A DNA stretch of 9,511 bases from UBA10205 sp964373815 (lineage in GTDB: Archaea > Iainarchaeota > Iainarchaeia > Iainarchaeales > Iainarchaeaceae): NCBI GenBank assembly GCA_964373815.1, contig CAYJWI010000032.1, positions 1 through 9,511 on the forward strand, in the 5' to 3' direction. Below, one piece after another: positions 1 to 8,000 of the stretch (its first letter is position 1; each line of letters opens with the position of its first letter). A program made the position numbers and the translations under genes. A model generated the notes under the pieces. That model searched no databases. It worked only from the letters and a program-made list of their open reading frames with translations, and had not been told where the DNA came from.

Positions 1-8
1 CTTAAATA
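1..8 (+). promoter_or_regulatory. TATA-like box of the antitoxin gene
   Basis: CTTAAATA resembles an archaeal TATA box. Its centre is about 35 bp before the TTG start at 40, so transcription would begin near 30 and leave a leader of roughly 10 nt. It sits at the window edge, so the upstream BRE cannot be seen. It overlaps the palindrome at 5-27, so a protein bound there would block TBP/TFB binding. Confidence 0.45.
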
Positions 9-27
9 GTAAGACAATCTTACTATT
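5..27. promoter_or_regulatory. Palindromic operator, probable antitoxin autoregulatory site
   Basis: A perfect inverted repeat: left arm AATAGTAAGA, spacer CAA, right arm TCTTACTATT. Ten of ten bases pair, in a site of 23 bp. It covers the end of the TATA-like box and the expected transcription start of the AbrB-family gene that follows at 40. AbrB/VapB-type antitoxins are homodimers that bind symmetric DNA in their own promoter, so the position and symmetry fit autorepression. As RNA the same sequence could form a hairpin only if transcription started further upstream. The palindrome is seen directly; its binding partner is inferred. Confidence 0.7.
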
Positions 28-39
28 ATCGGTGTTTAC

Positions 40-309
40 TTGGCGCAAACCACTATCACGACAATCTCGACCAAAGGGCAGGTTGTCATACCAAAGCCTT
101 TGAGAAAGGAACTAAGGATTAGGGAAGATGACAAGTTCATGGTTTACGGCGAGAGGGGCACAATCATACTGAAAAAAATAGACTCCAATGTGCTGAAATC
201 AAAATTCCGCGGGCTGAACGAGAGATTGACTGCCGAGATGAAGCGCAGGGGCTTGACAAGGAAAGATGTCGCCTCTGCAATAAAATCGGCCCGGCGAGAA
301 TATGCTTAA
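40..309 (+). CDS. AbrB/SpoVT-family antitoxin (VapB-like)
   Basis: An 89-residue protein with an N-terminal AbrB/SpoVT (swapped-hairpin) DNA-binding domain at about residues 4-50. The family signature is clear: T-K-G-Q-V-V-I-P-K at 11-19, followed by L-R-K-E-L-R-I and a short beta strand (TIILKKI) that closes the fold. Residues 52-89 are a charged helical tail of the kind that binds and neutralises a PIN-domain toxin. The start is TTG at 40. No in-frame ATG lies before the signature, and the reading A-Q-T-T-I-T-T-I-S-T-K-G matches the normal length of the family N-terminus. It would act in the cytoplasm as a dimer that represses its own promoter and, in an intact pair, inhibits the co-encoded RNase toxin. 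The next reading frame (302-358) overlaps its end by 8 nt, the usual antitoxin-toxin arrangement, but that toxin is broken. The antitoxin is therefore an orphan, unless it controls a partner elsewhere. Arginine codons are largely AGA/AGG. Confidence 0.85.
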   Translation: MAQTTITTISTKGQVVIPKPLRKELRIREDDKFMVYGERGTIILKKIDSNVLKSKFRGLNERLTAEMKRRGLTRKDVASAIKSARREYA

Positions 310-358
310 AGTGGTCTGTGGCACAAACGTGCTTGTATCGGCTTTGTTCATCTCCTGA
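302..358 (+). pseudogene. Truncated PIN-family toxin (VapC-like) remnant
   Basis: The ATG at 302 lies inside the last codons of the antitoxin (8-nt overlap) and reads MLKVVCGTNVLVSALFIS, then TGA. This is the first beta strand and first motif of the PIN-domain toxins that pair with AbrB antitoxins (COG1569-like), which normally start V-V-L-D-T-N-V-L-V-S-A-L and run to about 130-150 residues. Only 18 codons remain. In addition, the first metal-binding Asp of the D-T-N motif is Gly (GGC, one base from GAC). The remaining acidic residues are absent, so no RNase activity is possible. The homology stops at about 347-350, exactly where the opposite-strand operon has its final stop codon, which suggests a deletion or insertion joined the two blocks. 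The resemblance is recognised by eye over a short stretch; the overlap with an AbrB gene strengthens it. Confidence 0.7.
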
Positions 359-740
359 AAAGCTTCAAGAGCCCTGACATGAAATTTGCCGCGGAGGAGA
401 CGATTCCATCCATCGAGAGCGCGCTGCGGATTTTCTTCCTCTCTGCCTTCGCCCTCTCGCCCCTGCCTATGCCCTTTCCGAGCTGTGAGAAGCTTTCCTC
501 AAAGAATTTCTTTGCCTGCGGAGGCTTCGGGGAAGCGCCCTCGACTTCTATGGACTCTTCCTTTATTGTTTCGGAAATCGCGCTGGCGGTTCCCCCCAGG
601 AACCTGAACCCTTTCGAGAAAACCCCGCCAAGAAGGTCGGCAATGATTAGCAGACCGACAAGCATCGCCGCCCAGACAAGCTGCGCCTGCACAAAGAAAA
701 AAATCAGCGCAAGCAGCAGCACAAGAAGCACAGGCTGCAC
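348..740 (-). CDS. Small membrane protein, two N-terminal TM segments and a basic cytoplasmic tail (operon gene 6)
   Basis: A 130-residue protein of unknown family. Residues 3-40 are almost entirely hydrophobic and can form two closely spaced helices (about 3-18 and 21-38) with a short Q-A-Q turn. About 90 soluble residues follow: an acidic stretch (E-E-S-I-E-V-E-G), a Pro/Lys linker (P-K-P-P-Q-A-K-K), a strongly basic segment around G-R-G-E-R-A-K-A-E-R-K-K, and an amphipathic C-terminal helix ending G-L-L-K-L-F-R-R that could lie on the membrane. The basic tail suggests it stays in the cytoplasm. The GTG start at 740 overlaps the TAG stop of the preceding gene by one base (TAGTG) and follows a G-rich stretch (GGCGGGGG), so translation is probably coupled. 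The two-helix part can be lined up loosely with the last two helices of operon gene 2 (shared Pro and aromatic pair). It is the last gene of the operon and ends convergent with the toxin remnant. Real gene: likely. Function: unknown. Confidence 0.75.
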   Translation of the reverse strand: MQPVLLVLLLALIFFFVQAQLVWAAMLVGLLIIADLLGGVFSKGFRFLGGTASAISETIKEESIEVEGASPKPPQAKKFFEESFSQLGKGIGRGERAKAERKKIRSALSMDGIVSSAANFMSGLLKLFRR

Positions 741-1063
741 TAATAGCCCCCGCCCATCCCAAGCATGTCGCCATATCCACCAAGCCCGCCGAGGCCGCCT
801 GCATCCTGGCTAGGCTCGCCCTTTGAGCCGAGGACTATTGCGATTATTATGAGGGCGAATATGGCGACCAGCCAGTAGCTCTCATCCCCGCTGCCTATGG
901 CAAAGTAAATCACGACCGTTGCAAGGATGAATGCTATCACAGTTGAAATCTCTTTCGAAGTGAGTATGCTTATTGCAAGAATGCCGAGCGCTATCCACGG
1001 CTCGTTTAGCTGTATTGCTATCATCATGAGCAGCGTCGAGAGCAAAAAGTTAAAAGTGTCCAA
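740..1063 (-). CDS. Small multi-pass membrane protein with a glycine-rich tail (operon gene 5)
   Basis: A 107-residue protein of unknown family. It has about four hydrophobic segments: roughly 5-19, 22-35 (after N-E-P-W), 40-57 and 63-79. A soluble tail follows that begins G-S-K-G-E-P-S-Q-D and ends in a Gly-rich run (G-G-L-G-G-L-G-G-Y-G-D-M-L-G-M-G-G-G-Y). The start is TTG at 1063, preceded by GGGGAT at Shine-Dalgarno distance and separated from the previous stop by 15 bp. The first in-frame ATG pair (residues 13-14) would cut away half of the first helix and is less likely. The segment ending A-T-V-V-I-Y-F resembles S-A-V-L-I-Y-F in operon gene 3, which suggests the same ancestral module. 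Gly/Tyr/Met tails of this kind are often flexible contact regions, but the role here is unknown. Confidence 0.75.
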   Translation of the reverse strand: MDTFNFLLSTLLMMIAIQLNEPWIALGILAISILTSKEISTVIAFILATVVIYFAIGSGDESYWLVAIFALIIIAIVLGSKGEPSQDAGGLGGLGGYGDMLGMGGGY

Positions 1064-1078
1064 TAAAAATCCCCTTTT

Positions 1079-1336
1079 TCACCTTAGCTGGTCCCCGCCC
1101 AGTGGGTTTATCTGCGAGAGGAATTCCTTGCCAAAGGTCTGCAGCACGAAGAAAGCGACGAGTATCCATACAAGGAAGGGGTAGGAGTAGAATGTGAGGT
1201 ATACCACTATCAGCGCGAAGAGTATGGCGAGCTTTGCAGAGCCGAGGTTCTCCTTTGCCCAGCTGTAAATCCACACGAAGAGGAATATCGTGAGCACAAT
1301 CCATATGCTGTCAGTCAGGCCTGCAAGGACTATCAT
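1079..1336 (-). CDS. Small three-TM membrane protein with the SWxKxxLGS motif (operon gene 4)
   Basis: An 85-residue protein of unknown family with three hydrophobic segments at about 10-26, 36-50 and 53-69, and a short polar C-terminus (G-K-E-F-L-S-Q-I-N-P-L-G-G-D-Q-L-R). The loop after the first helix, S-W-A-K-E-N-L-G-S at 25-33, matches S-W-V-K-N-H-L-G-S at 33-41 of operon gene 2. A hand alignment with no gap gives 11 identities in 45 positions, ending in F-G in both. The start is ATG at 1336, with GGGGGAT about 6-12 nt upstream as a ribosome-binding site. A 45-bp gap, the longest in the operon, separates it from the preceding gene. The protein is almost entirely membrane-embedded, so it is more likely a structural or assembly subunit than an enzyme. 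Confidence 0.75.
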   Translation of the reverse strand: MIVLAGLTDSIWIVLTIFLFVWIYSWAKENLGSAKLAILFALIVVYLTFYSYPFLVWILVAFFVLQTFGKEFLSQINPLGGDQLR

Positions 1337-1354
1337 AGGTTATCCCCCTGCAAG

Positions 1355-1374
1355 ATTATTGCCTGTGGCATAAT
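1355..1374. promoter_or_regulatory. Imperfect hairpin in the only sizeable intra-operon gap
   Basis: Between operon genes 3 and 4 the - strand reads ATTATGCC, ACA, GGCAATAAT, a stem of eight pairs with one bulged A. A T-rich stretch (TTTTATTA, 1371-1378) lies just upstream on the - strand, about 38 bp before the ATG at 1336. It could serve as a weak internal TATA box. The hairpin could instead protect or process the mRNA at this junction. It has no following U-tract, so it is not a clear terminator. Confidence 0.3.
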
Positions 1375-1381
1375 AAAACCC

Positions 1382-1702
1382 TTACTTTCCCCTCATGGTG
1401 GTCCCCACACCCCATATTATTACGGAGAGGAACTGCAATCCAAGGAGCAGCTGGAGTATGTAGAGCGAGAGGAATATCTCGAAGTACTTGAACACCATGA
1501 AGTAAATCAGCACGGCGGAAATGATGAGCGTGAGGTTCCCAGAGCCCATCATGCCCCTAACAGTTGTGTAAATGGTGAAAATCATTATTATCTGCATAAT
1601 TATTCTCGCCGGCCAGAAGAAGCTCGTTATGAGCACGGGCAGTATCGCGAGGACTATGAACGCGCCTATGATGATTAGTATTATGTGGCCGCGCTCGTTC
1701 AT
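1382..1702 (-). CDS. Small four-TM membrane protein (operon gene 3)
   Basis: A 106-residue protein of unknown family. An extra N-terminal helix (7-29, after M-N-E-R-G-H) precedes three helices at about 34-48, 57-71 and 73-97, and the protein ends T-T-M-R-G-K. From residue 43 to 95 it aligns without gaps to residues 30-82 of operon gene 2, with 19 identities in 53 positions by hand count, including G-S (53-54), L57, A63, Y67-F68, F71, I76-F77, Y81 and L86-L87-G88. That is high for two hydrophobic proteins and points to gene duplication. The ATG at 1702 overlaps the upstream TGA by 4 nt (ATGA), so translation is coupled. The short M-N-E-R-G lead before a long helix resembles a type IV prepilin start, but the Glu expected at +5 is missing and the protein is multi-pass, so I do not call it a pilin. 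Confidence 0.8.
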   Translation of the reverse strand: MNERGHIILIIIGAFIVLAILPVLITSFFWPARIIMQIIMIFTIYTTVRGMMGSGNLTLIISAVLIYFMVFKYFEIFLSLYILQLLLGLQFLSVIIWGVGTTMRGK

Positions 1703-2091
1703 CCCCCGGGCCTCCTCATCATTGCTGCCTTCGCATGCGCGCCTTCCCTCATCCTCTTTGCAATGTCAACGCCGCTGCTAACCGGCGACTCCATGCCTTC
1801 CTCCTGGGCGGGCGGGCCGCCAGCGCCGACGAAGAAGAAGTCTATCAGTATCGAGCTCACGCCAAAGCCGAGGAGCATGTAGAGGACATAAATGGGGCCG
1901 AAGATTGCCCAGCCGTCGAAGAGTATGAAGTAGCCCAAACCGGCTACGAGTATCCATGAGAGGGGGGTGCTGCCGAGGTGGTTTTTTACCCAGCTTGCAA
2001 GCGTCATGAGCACGAAAACCTTTATTATGAAATTAAGGTCGCCGAACAATTCCCCGAAGAAAAGCACCGCAAGAGAATCCACGCCATTCAC
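1699..2091 (-). CDS. Small three-TM membrane protein with a soluble C-terminal tail (operon gene 2)
   Basis: A 130-residue protein of unknown family. Hydrophobic segments lie at about 19-35, 43-58 and 61-87, preceded by a short amphipathic stretch (L-A-V-L-F-F-G-E-L-F-G). A hydrophilic tail at 89-130 has a Pro/Glu part and a basic Ala/Met-rich end (A-K-R-M-R-E-G-A-H-A-K-A-A-M-M-R-R). The loop motif S-W-V-K-N-H-L-G-S (33-41) recurs in operon gene 4, and the helical core aligns with operon gene 3. This gene therefore links the three as one family. The start is GTG at 2091, sharing GTGA with the TGA of the giant gene, which implies coupled translation and matched production with the giant protein. 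The ATG at 2087 is out of frame. Function unknown; a membrane partner of the giant protein is the simplest inference. Confidence 0.8.
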   Translation of the reverse strand: MNGVDSLAVLFFGELFGDLNFIIKVFVLMTLASWVKNHLGSTPLSWILVAGLGYFILFDGWAIFGPIYVLYMLLGFGVSSILIDFFFVGAGGPPAQEEGMESPVSSGVDIAKRMREGAHAKAAMMRRPGG

Positions 2092-5000
2092 CCGAACCCT
2101 ATGCAGCTATCCCCGGCCTTTAGCGAATTTGTAAAAGAAGAAACATTCCTCTGCTTTCCCGTCATTTCATAAACCGCTTTTGGGTTCCAGAAAAAGCCCG
2201 CCTTCCTCCCAGAATCAACCACGCACACAGTGCCGTTCTCCACAAGGCCGAATATGTCAGCCATGCTTGAAACCGTTCCAAGGCTTCCGCCCGCGGGGTT
2301 GTTGTACTGTACCCCGCCAACCCCCGAGAGCGGCACCTTTGTGCCCTTCTCATCTGGGGTGAGCAGTTCCATCTTGTCATTCGGGTACTGCGCCGTCAGC
2401 ACTGCCTGCTCCAGCGGATTCGTGTAGAAAATAGTGCGGATGTAGGCATTTCCGGTGTAGTTCACCGGCCCAAAGTCGACCCCGTACGCGCTCTCCCAGT
2501 TGAGCACCGGGTCCCTTGGAACCGCCGCCCTGTCGGCCTTGTTGTCGAAGGCTTCGGTGATTATTGTGCCTGAAGTGTCAAGGCATGCGCCCGCGCCGTC
2601 CCAGTAAGTGAGGGTGCTCCCGACATCAATCGGTGTTTCGTTGAGTGTGAGGAGGTAGAATGCCGAGAGCGGGTCCCTTGAAAGCGTGCCCGCATCAACC
2701 TTGAGCAGCACAGGTGTCGCCTTCGATGGGGCAAACCTCAAGTTGGCTTCGTTCTGGGACTTCCTTTCAATTGAAAGCAGGTTCCCCCTCTGGGAAGGGG
2801 ATGCGTTGAGGCCGAAAACCCCTTTCTCGACATTCGCGTTCACGAAAGTGATAGGGTTGCTGCCGCCGTCCGTGAAACTCTTCAGGGGCCGCGATTCGTT
2901 GTTCACCCGCACGAGTTCGGAAGTCTCCCTGTTCTTGAAAGCGACGCCGTACCCTTGCCTGTTGAATGAATCGCCTTCAAGGCCCACAAGGCCGTCGAAG
3001 GGCATGGAATAGAAAGCGGAGTTCGGGTTTGGCTCCTGCAGGAGGTGGAACTCGGCCCTTATGTCCGCATTCACGCTTCCATCGGGGTTGAAGAAATTGA
3101 ACTTCCCGTTCTTTCCTGCAATGCTTACCAGCACTTCGTGCACCCCCGCGCTTGAAAGCCTCTCGGATTCAAAGAAGCGGTTCGTGAATTTTACGCTTCC
3201 GCTCTCGAAGAGCTTTGCAATCCCGTAATCCTTTCCCGCCGAATCCTTCGCAAGCCCATAGAACCAGTCCGGCGTGTCGAAGAACCTCTCGAAAGAATAA
3301 TGCCTCGCGAAATCCCTGCGGAAATCCTGCGTATACCCGTCCTGCATCAAGAGCGCGTTGAAATGTATCGTGCCAAGGAAAGCCTGCTTGTTTGGGATGC
3401 CCGATGTCCAGTTGATTGTTTTTTCGTTAGCTTCGATGAGGATTTTGATTGTGGGCTCGCCTTCGAGATAGCCGGACCAGTCTGTTATAAAGCAGGAGCC
3501 CTGTGTGAACGCGCTTTGGTTCACATTAAGGTTCCTTGAAATCCCCTGCGCCGTCGCCGTGAGCGGGTTGTCCGGGCATTTCAATGAAGGGTTTGCCTCG
3601 AAGAACTGCCGCAAATCGTTTAGCCTCTTGCTAAGCATTATCGAGAACTGTGTTGCGTCGCAGTAAACTCCTCCGCTGGTGTTCTGGTCGATACAAGTGT
3701 CCTTCGAAATCCCGTTCTTGCCAAAGCTCCAGTCGAGTTTCACTTTCGGCAATGCGCCTTTTCCAGTCCTTCCGATTTTGTTTCCGGATACGCATGAGAG
3801 CGTATCAAATGTTAGGTCAGGCAGCTGCTCTTCCGGCTCCTGCGTCTTGAACTTGAGGTGTATTTTCGGCGCGATGTCAAGGGTCTGGTTGTCCGGCACA
3901 TTGAAAGGCCCGAAGTTCTTGTTCCCCTTGCTTATCATGGTCGGGTTTGCGTGCAGGTGCTGCTTTGTGTTGAATTCAAAAGTCGCATAAATTGGCTTGG
4001 GGCTTGAAATCCCCCCATCATTAGTGAACACAACGCCCATGCGCTGCTTGTTGAACTGCCCTATTATTTTAGCTGACCCCTTGTCATATTCCGCGCTGAA
4101 TCCCTTTAGCTTTGTCTCAATCGGCCCGGCATCGGAGAGCAGGTTGATTACGTAATCCTGCAGGTTCCCGGTGGTGTGCTGGTCGCACGGGTTCTGGCCG
4201 AAAAGCCCCTGGAACACGCCGCCAATCATGAATCCGCCTACTGTGTATGCCCCCATGACTGCGCCGGGGCCAAGCGCAGAGCCCATTGCTGAAATTGGGT
4301 GGAGCATTTTCGACGCGGCCGATTTTGCAACGCTTTGCGCCCCTTGTGATGCTGTCTGCGTTGCCGCGGTTTCTGTTACGGACTTGGTCAGCTGGCTGTT
4401 TGTATAGGAAGTCGCGTTGCCGTTTGCTGCCCCAACCGGCCCCTGTGCCGAGGTGATTGCCGCCGCGCATGACTGGCATCTCGCTATTGCTGTTTCATCT
4501 CCCGCAGCTGCGGTTATGCATGTGCCTTCCGCGGCCGCGAGCCCTGTGGTGAGTGCCCCTTGGGCAGTCGTGAGGTTTACCGTGATGGTCTGCATTTGTG
4601 ATGATGTCAGTGTTGTTGCGGTAACCTGTTTCTGGACAAGCGCAAGCGCTTCAGCAAATGGGATTGGTTCCCCGCCGAAGTAGAAGCTGTAAGATGTCCC
4701 GCCTGAAAGGCTTTGCTCAACCCCTATGTCCTGTGCTGCCGCGGTCTGTGCCTGCTCGTTCGCTGTCTGGCATGTTGTTTGGGCTGTAGTTACCGCCGTC
4801 AATGCGCTTGCAACGGAAGGCGCTGCGGCAGTGCTGGCGCATGGCCCGGTTGTGCTGCTCACGCTTCCCTGTGCAGTGGCTATGCTTGAGCAGACTTCCT
4901 CTGCGGTCGATGATGAAGTTTTGTTCGATGTTGCGGAGGCCTTCTGCGCGGCCTCTGCGGCTTTCTTTGCAGCATCAGCCGCGGCGGCCGTGCTCTGCGC

Positions 5001-8000
5001 CGCAAGTTTCGCCGCCTCCAATGCCGGCTTTATTCCGGCCAATGCGCCTACAACCATCCCGACCCCCGCACCCTTCCAGTCCCACCAGCCCTTCTCTGTA
5101 GCCGAGCCCCAATCACAGATGCTCGCATCTACGGCCATCTGCTGGGAGAGGAACCTGTTGGTTAGCTCCGTCGAATCCCTCGCGCCTTTTCCCTTGAGGC
5201 TGTACTCGTACTTGTAAAGCTCGAACGCGTCTTCCGGTGCAGGTTTTACAAGCACGTCGATTAGCCTTACCTCACGGTAATTGCTCCCGGGCGTCCTTAC
5301 CTGGACATTGATTCCGTACTGCCCGGGTATTTCCTGCCTAGACACCTGGACAGTTTTTTTCGGGGTTCTCGATGTCAATGAGAATTGCTGCGGGCTCACC
5401 TTTATCCCGCCTTCGGCGCCTCCTGCACAGTTGTTGTTCCCCTTGCAGAGCCAGAAGTCAATGTCAACATTTCCGCACTTGCTCGAGTCAAACTCTATTG
5501 TGCCTTCGCCGGCGGTTTCCTGCAGTATGAGGCCGGCCTCCGGGTCCGGGTTGTACGCGATGCATTCGCCGAGGTCAATTATGTCAAGCTGGCTCGCGAT
5601 TTTGTTGCTCGCCCCGACAAACTCTTCTCCTGCATTCGTTTTCTGGCTGGCATCTATTACGACATTGAACTCCGCCTTCTTTCCAATGGTGCCGCCTTTA
5701 GGCGTGAACACAAGAAGGCCAAGGTACTCCCTTGCTCCCTTCACTTCGTCAAAGAGGTCGCTATACACCCCTTCGGAGAGCACTTCGCTCGCCTCGAGGT
5801 TAGTGATGGGGTCACGGACGTGCAGCTCGACATTGCCGAGCTTTGTGCCCTTCCACTCGAGCTTTGCCTTGAGCGTGCTCAGGTCAAGCGGCTTGTTCTT
5901 CTGCGTTACGCAGTTGTTGATGATTGAGAACTCGACTTCCGCTTTTCCGCCAAGGGTTGCGTCCTTCCACTCCTTGATGCCAACCTCTATGCAGTTTTGC
6001 TCTTTCGGGGATTCGGCAAGGCTTATGCTGGTGTCGAACGGTATTTCGAGGGGCCATTTCACGGAATTGTTTTCGTTCGCGACTTCAAAGACAAGCGTTC
6101 CGCTTAATTTTTTCTGCTGGTCCAGCAGCTTCGCGTCCTCGCTGATTGCTGAAAGCACGTTGATTGAAGAGGCGGCGCCATATTCAAGATTAGTCCTTCC
6201 CTCATACTGGCCGAGCCAGTTGTCCATCCTCTGCGTGTCAAGCAGGCCGAGGAAATTCCCCCTTATGCGCAAATCCGAGATGTGCAGTGTCACCGGCACG
6301 AGGTTTGTTGCCGAAAGCTCGAGCCTTTGCTCCGTGTTGCTCGTGGTGTCAAGGCTTGCCTTGAGTGCAGATGGCCTGAAAGAGACTATTTCCCTGCTAA
6401 CCTGTGCTGAAAATGTTTTCCCGGAAAAGCCCGCCTTCTCAACCCTTACTGTTACCCTTGTCCCGGGGTCTGATGCAGGAATCCTTATCAGTGCCTTTCC
6501 CTTGCCATCGGTTGCCGCGCTGAAAACAACCTTTGCCCTGTCAGGCGTTGTCCTCTCTACCCGCACGAGAGCATCGCTTATTTGCTGGAAATCGTTCTCC
6601 TGCGTAAAAAACCTAGCCTCGACATTGAGGTCAAAGGGCGTGAATGCAGGCAGTGTTTGCGGAAGGATGGTGATGTTGATGTCCTTTTCCTGAACGATTG
6701 CGAACGTAAGTGTCTTCTGGAAAACCTGCTGCCTGTCAGAGACAATCTGCACATAGAGCCCCGTAGGCCCGAGCTCCTGGCCGCGCAGCGAGATTTTTCC
6801 CTGCACTGATTTGTTCTGCCGCAAGTCCCCTAGGTTTACCGGCCCTATTTCAAAGGTGTCAGTTTGCGAGGATGTTTCGCGCGAATCCGCGTTGGTTATT
6901 TTGTAGGATTTTGCCTTGAGCCTGCTTTCGGTAATGGTCCCGCCAAGGGAGTTCTTTATCCTTATGTCGGAGTTGTCGTGCACGCTTGGCGAAATGTTCG
7001 TAATCGCGAATTCCAAATCGTAGTCGCTGAAAATCTTGAGGCTGTATGGCCTTGAAATGTAGACCCCTTCCTTCTTGTCAAGGAGCCTTTCGCTGTAGCA
7101 GAAGTCCTCGTTGCACTCCTCGAGCGCGCCTTCGAAGAAGGATTTTTCGTAGGCTTTTGCATAGAGGGCGTGCTTCGAGCTCGCTTCCTCCGCCTGCCCG
7201 AGCTCTGCGTCGAGCGGGTCGCGCATCACTTTGCCGTCCTCTTTTACTCCGTATGCCCTATAGGCGATGGAGAGCTCCTTTCCAGGCACCGTGGAATCGC
7301 GGACTTTTATTTCCGCTTCAAGCTCGTAAATGCCCTGCCTTATCTCGCCCTTTTCCCACACTATGGATGCCCATTTCGCTTCGCCGTTTGTGACGTTGTC
7401 CTCGTCTTGCGCAGTGCCTCTGGGTTCGGTGTACGTCCTTCCCTTGAGCACCGATGCCTTGGGCGCGTTCACAGAGCCGATATAGAGTGAATCCTTCTGC
7501 ACGTCCTTCTCCTTTCCAGCGTTGATGAAAACCCCGAGTTGTTCTAGTTCATCCGCCGCCTGCGCCGGCACAATTACCTTGAACTTCGCCCTGTAGGTTT
7601 TTCCTGCCTGCAATTGCTTTTGCTCTATCCCTGTTTCACTGAATATTCCGACAAGAGAAATTTTCGGCGTCTCCCCCAGAACTTGTTTCGAGAGCGCCGC
7701 CTTCACTTTCACGCTCTCGCCAGCATAGAGCTGGAATGAGCCTGAAGTGTAGCTGGTATAGCCCTGCCCGGAAACCGTGACGAAAACTTTTTTGTCGGCC
7801 TTGGTTGTGAATGCGGCCTTTCCCTTTGAGTCGAGGGGGATTTTCCCGAGCTTTTCCCGCCCTTCCGTGCGGAACTCCGCAAAGCCGAACGGAACCGGCC
7901 TGCTGTCCTCGTCAATGGCCTCCACTTCAACCGTGCCTTCGCCTATTTCAAGGCTTGCTCGCACTTCCTTCTCCTCGCCTTCCTTTGCCTCGAATTCCTG

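Noticed and set aside
321..332. GCAC-AAAC-GTGC hairpin as a terminator for the operon
   Set aside because: Only 4 bp, no T-tract on either strand, and it is simply part of the G-T-N-V coding sequence of the toxin remnant.
379..813. + strand frames opposite the last two small membrane genes
   Set aside because: The - strand readings have coherent membrane helices, coupled starts and operon spacing; the + readings have none of these.
740..1336. Small membrane proteins as VirB2/TrbC or VirB3 conjugation subunits
   Set aside because: Sizes are similar, but the helix number and motifs do not match, and no VirB4-type ATPase or other conjugation gene is in the window.
1640..1702. Type IV prepilin-like signal (M-N-E-R-G then a hydrophobic helix) in operon gene 3
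   Set aside because: No Glu at the usual +5 position, His follows the Gly, and the rest of the protein is multi-pass, unlike a pilin.
4726..5217. Ala-rich + strand frame of 163 codons
   Set aside because: Mirror of the Ala-rich segment: GCN codons read as Ala or Cys/Ser on the other strand, so the composition is an artefact.
5281..6693. 470-codon open frame on the + strand
   Set aside because: It lies wholly antisense to the giant gene, whose translation has clear beta-domain patterns. The + product is a Ser/Leu/Pro-rich string without domains and has no promoter or ribosome-binding site. Long antisense frames are common opposite codon-biased genes of moderate GC.
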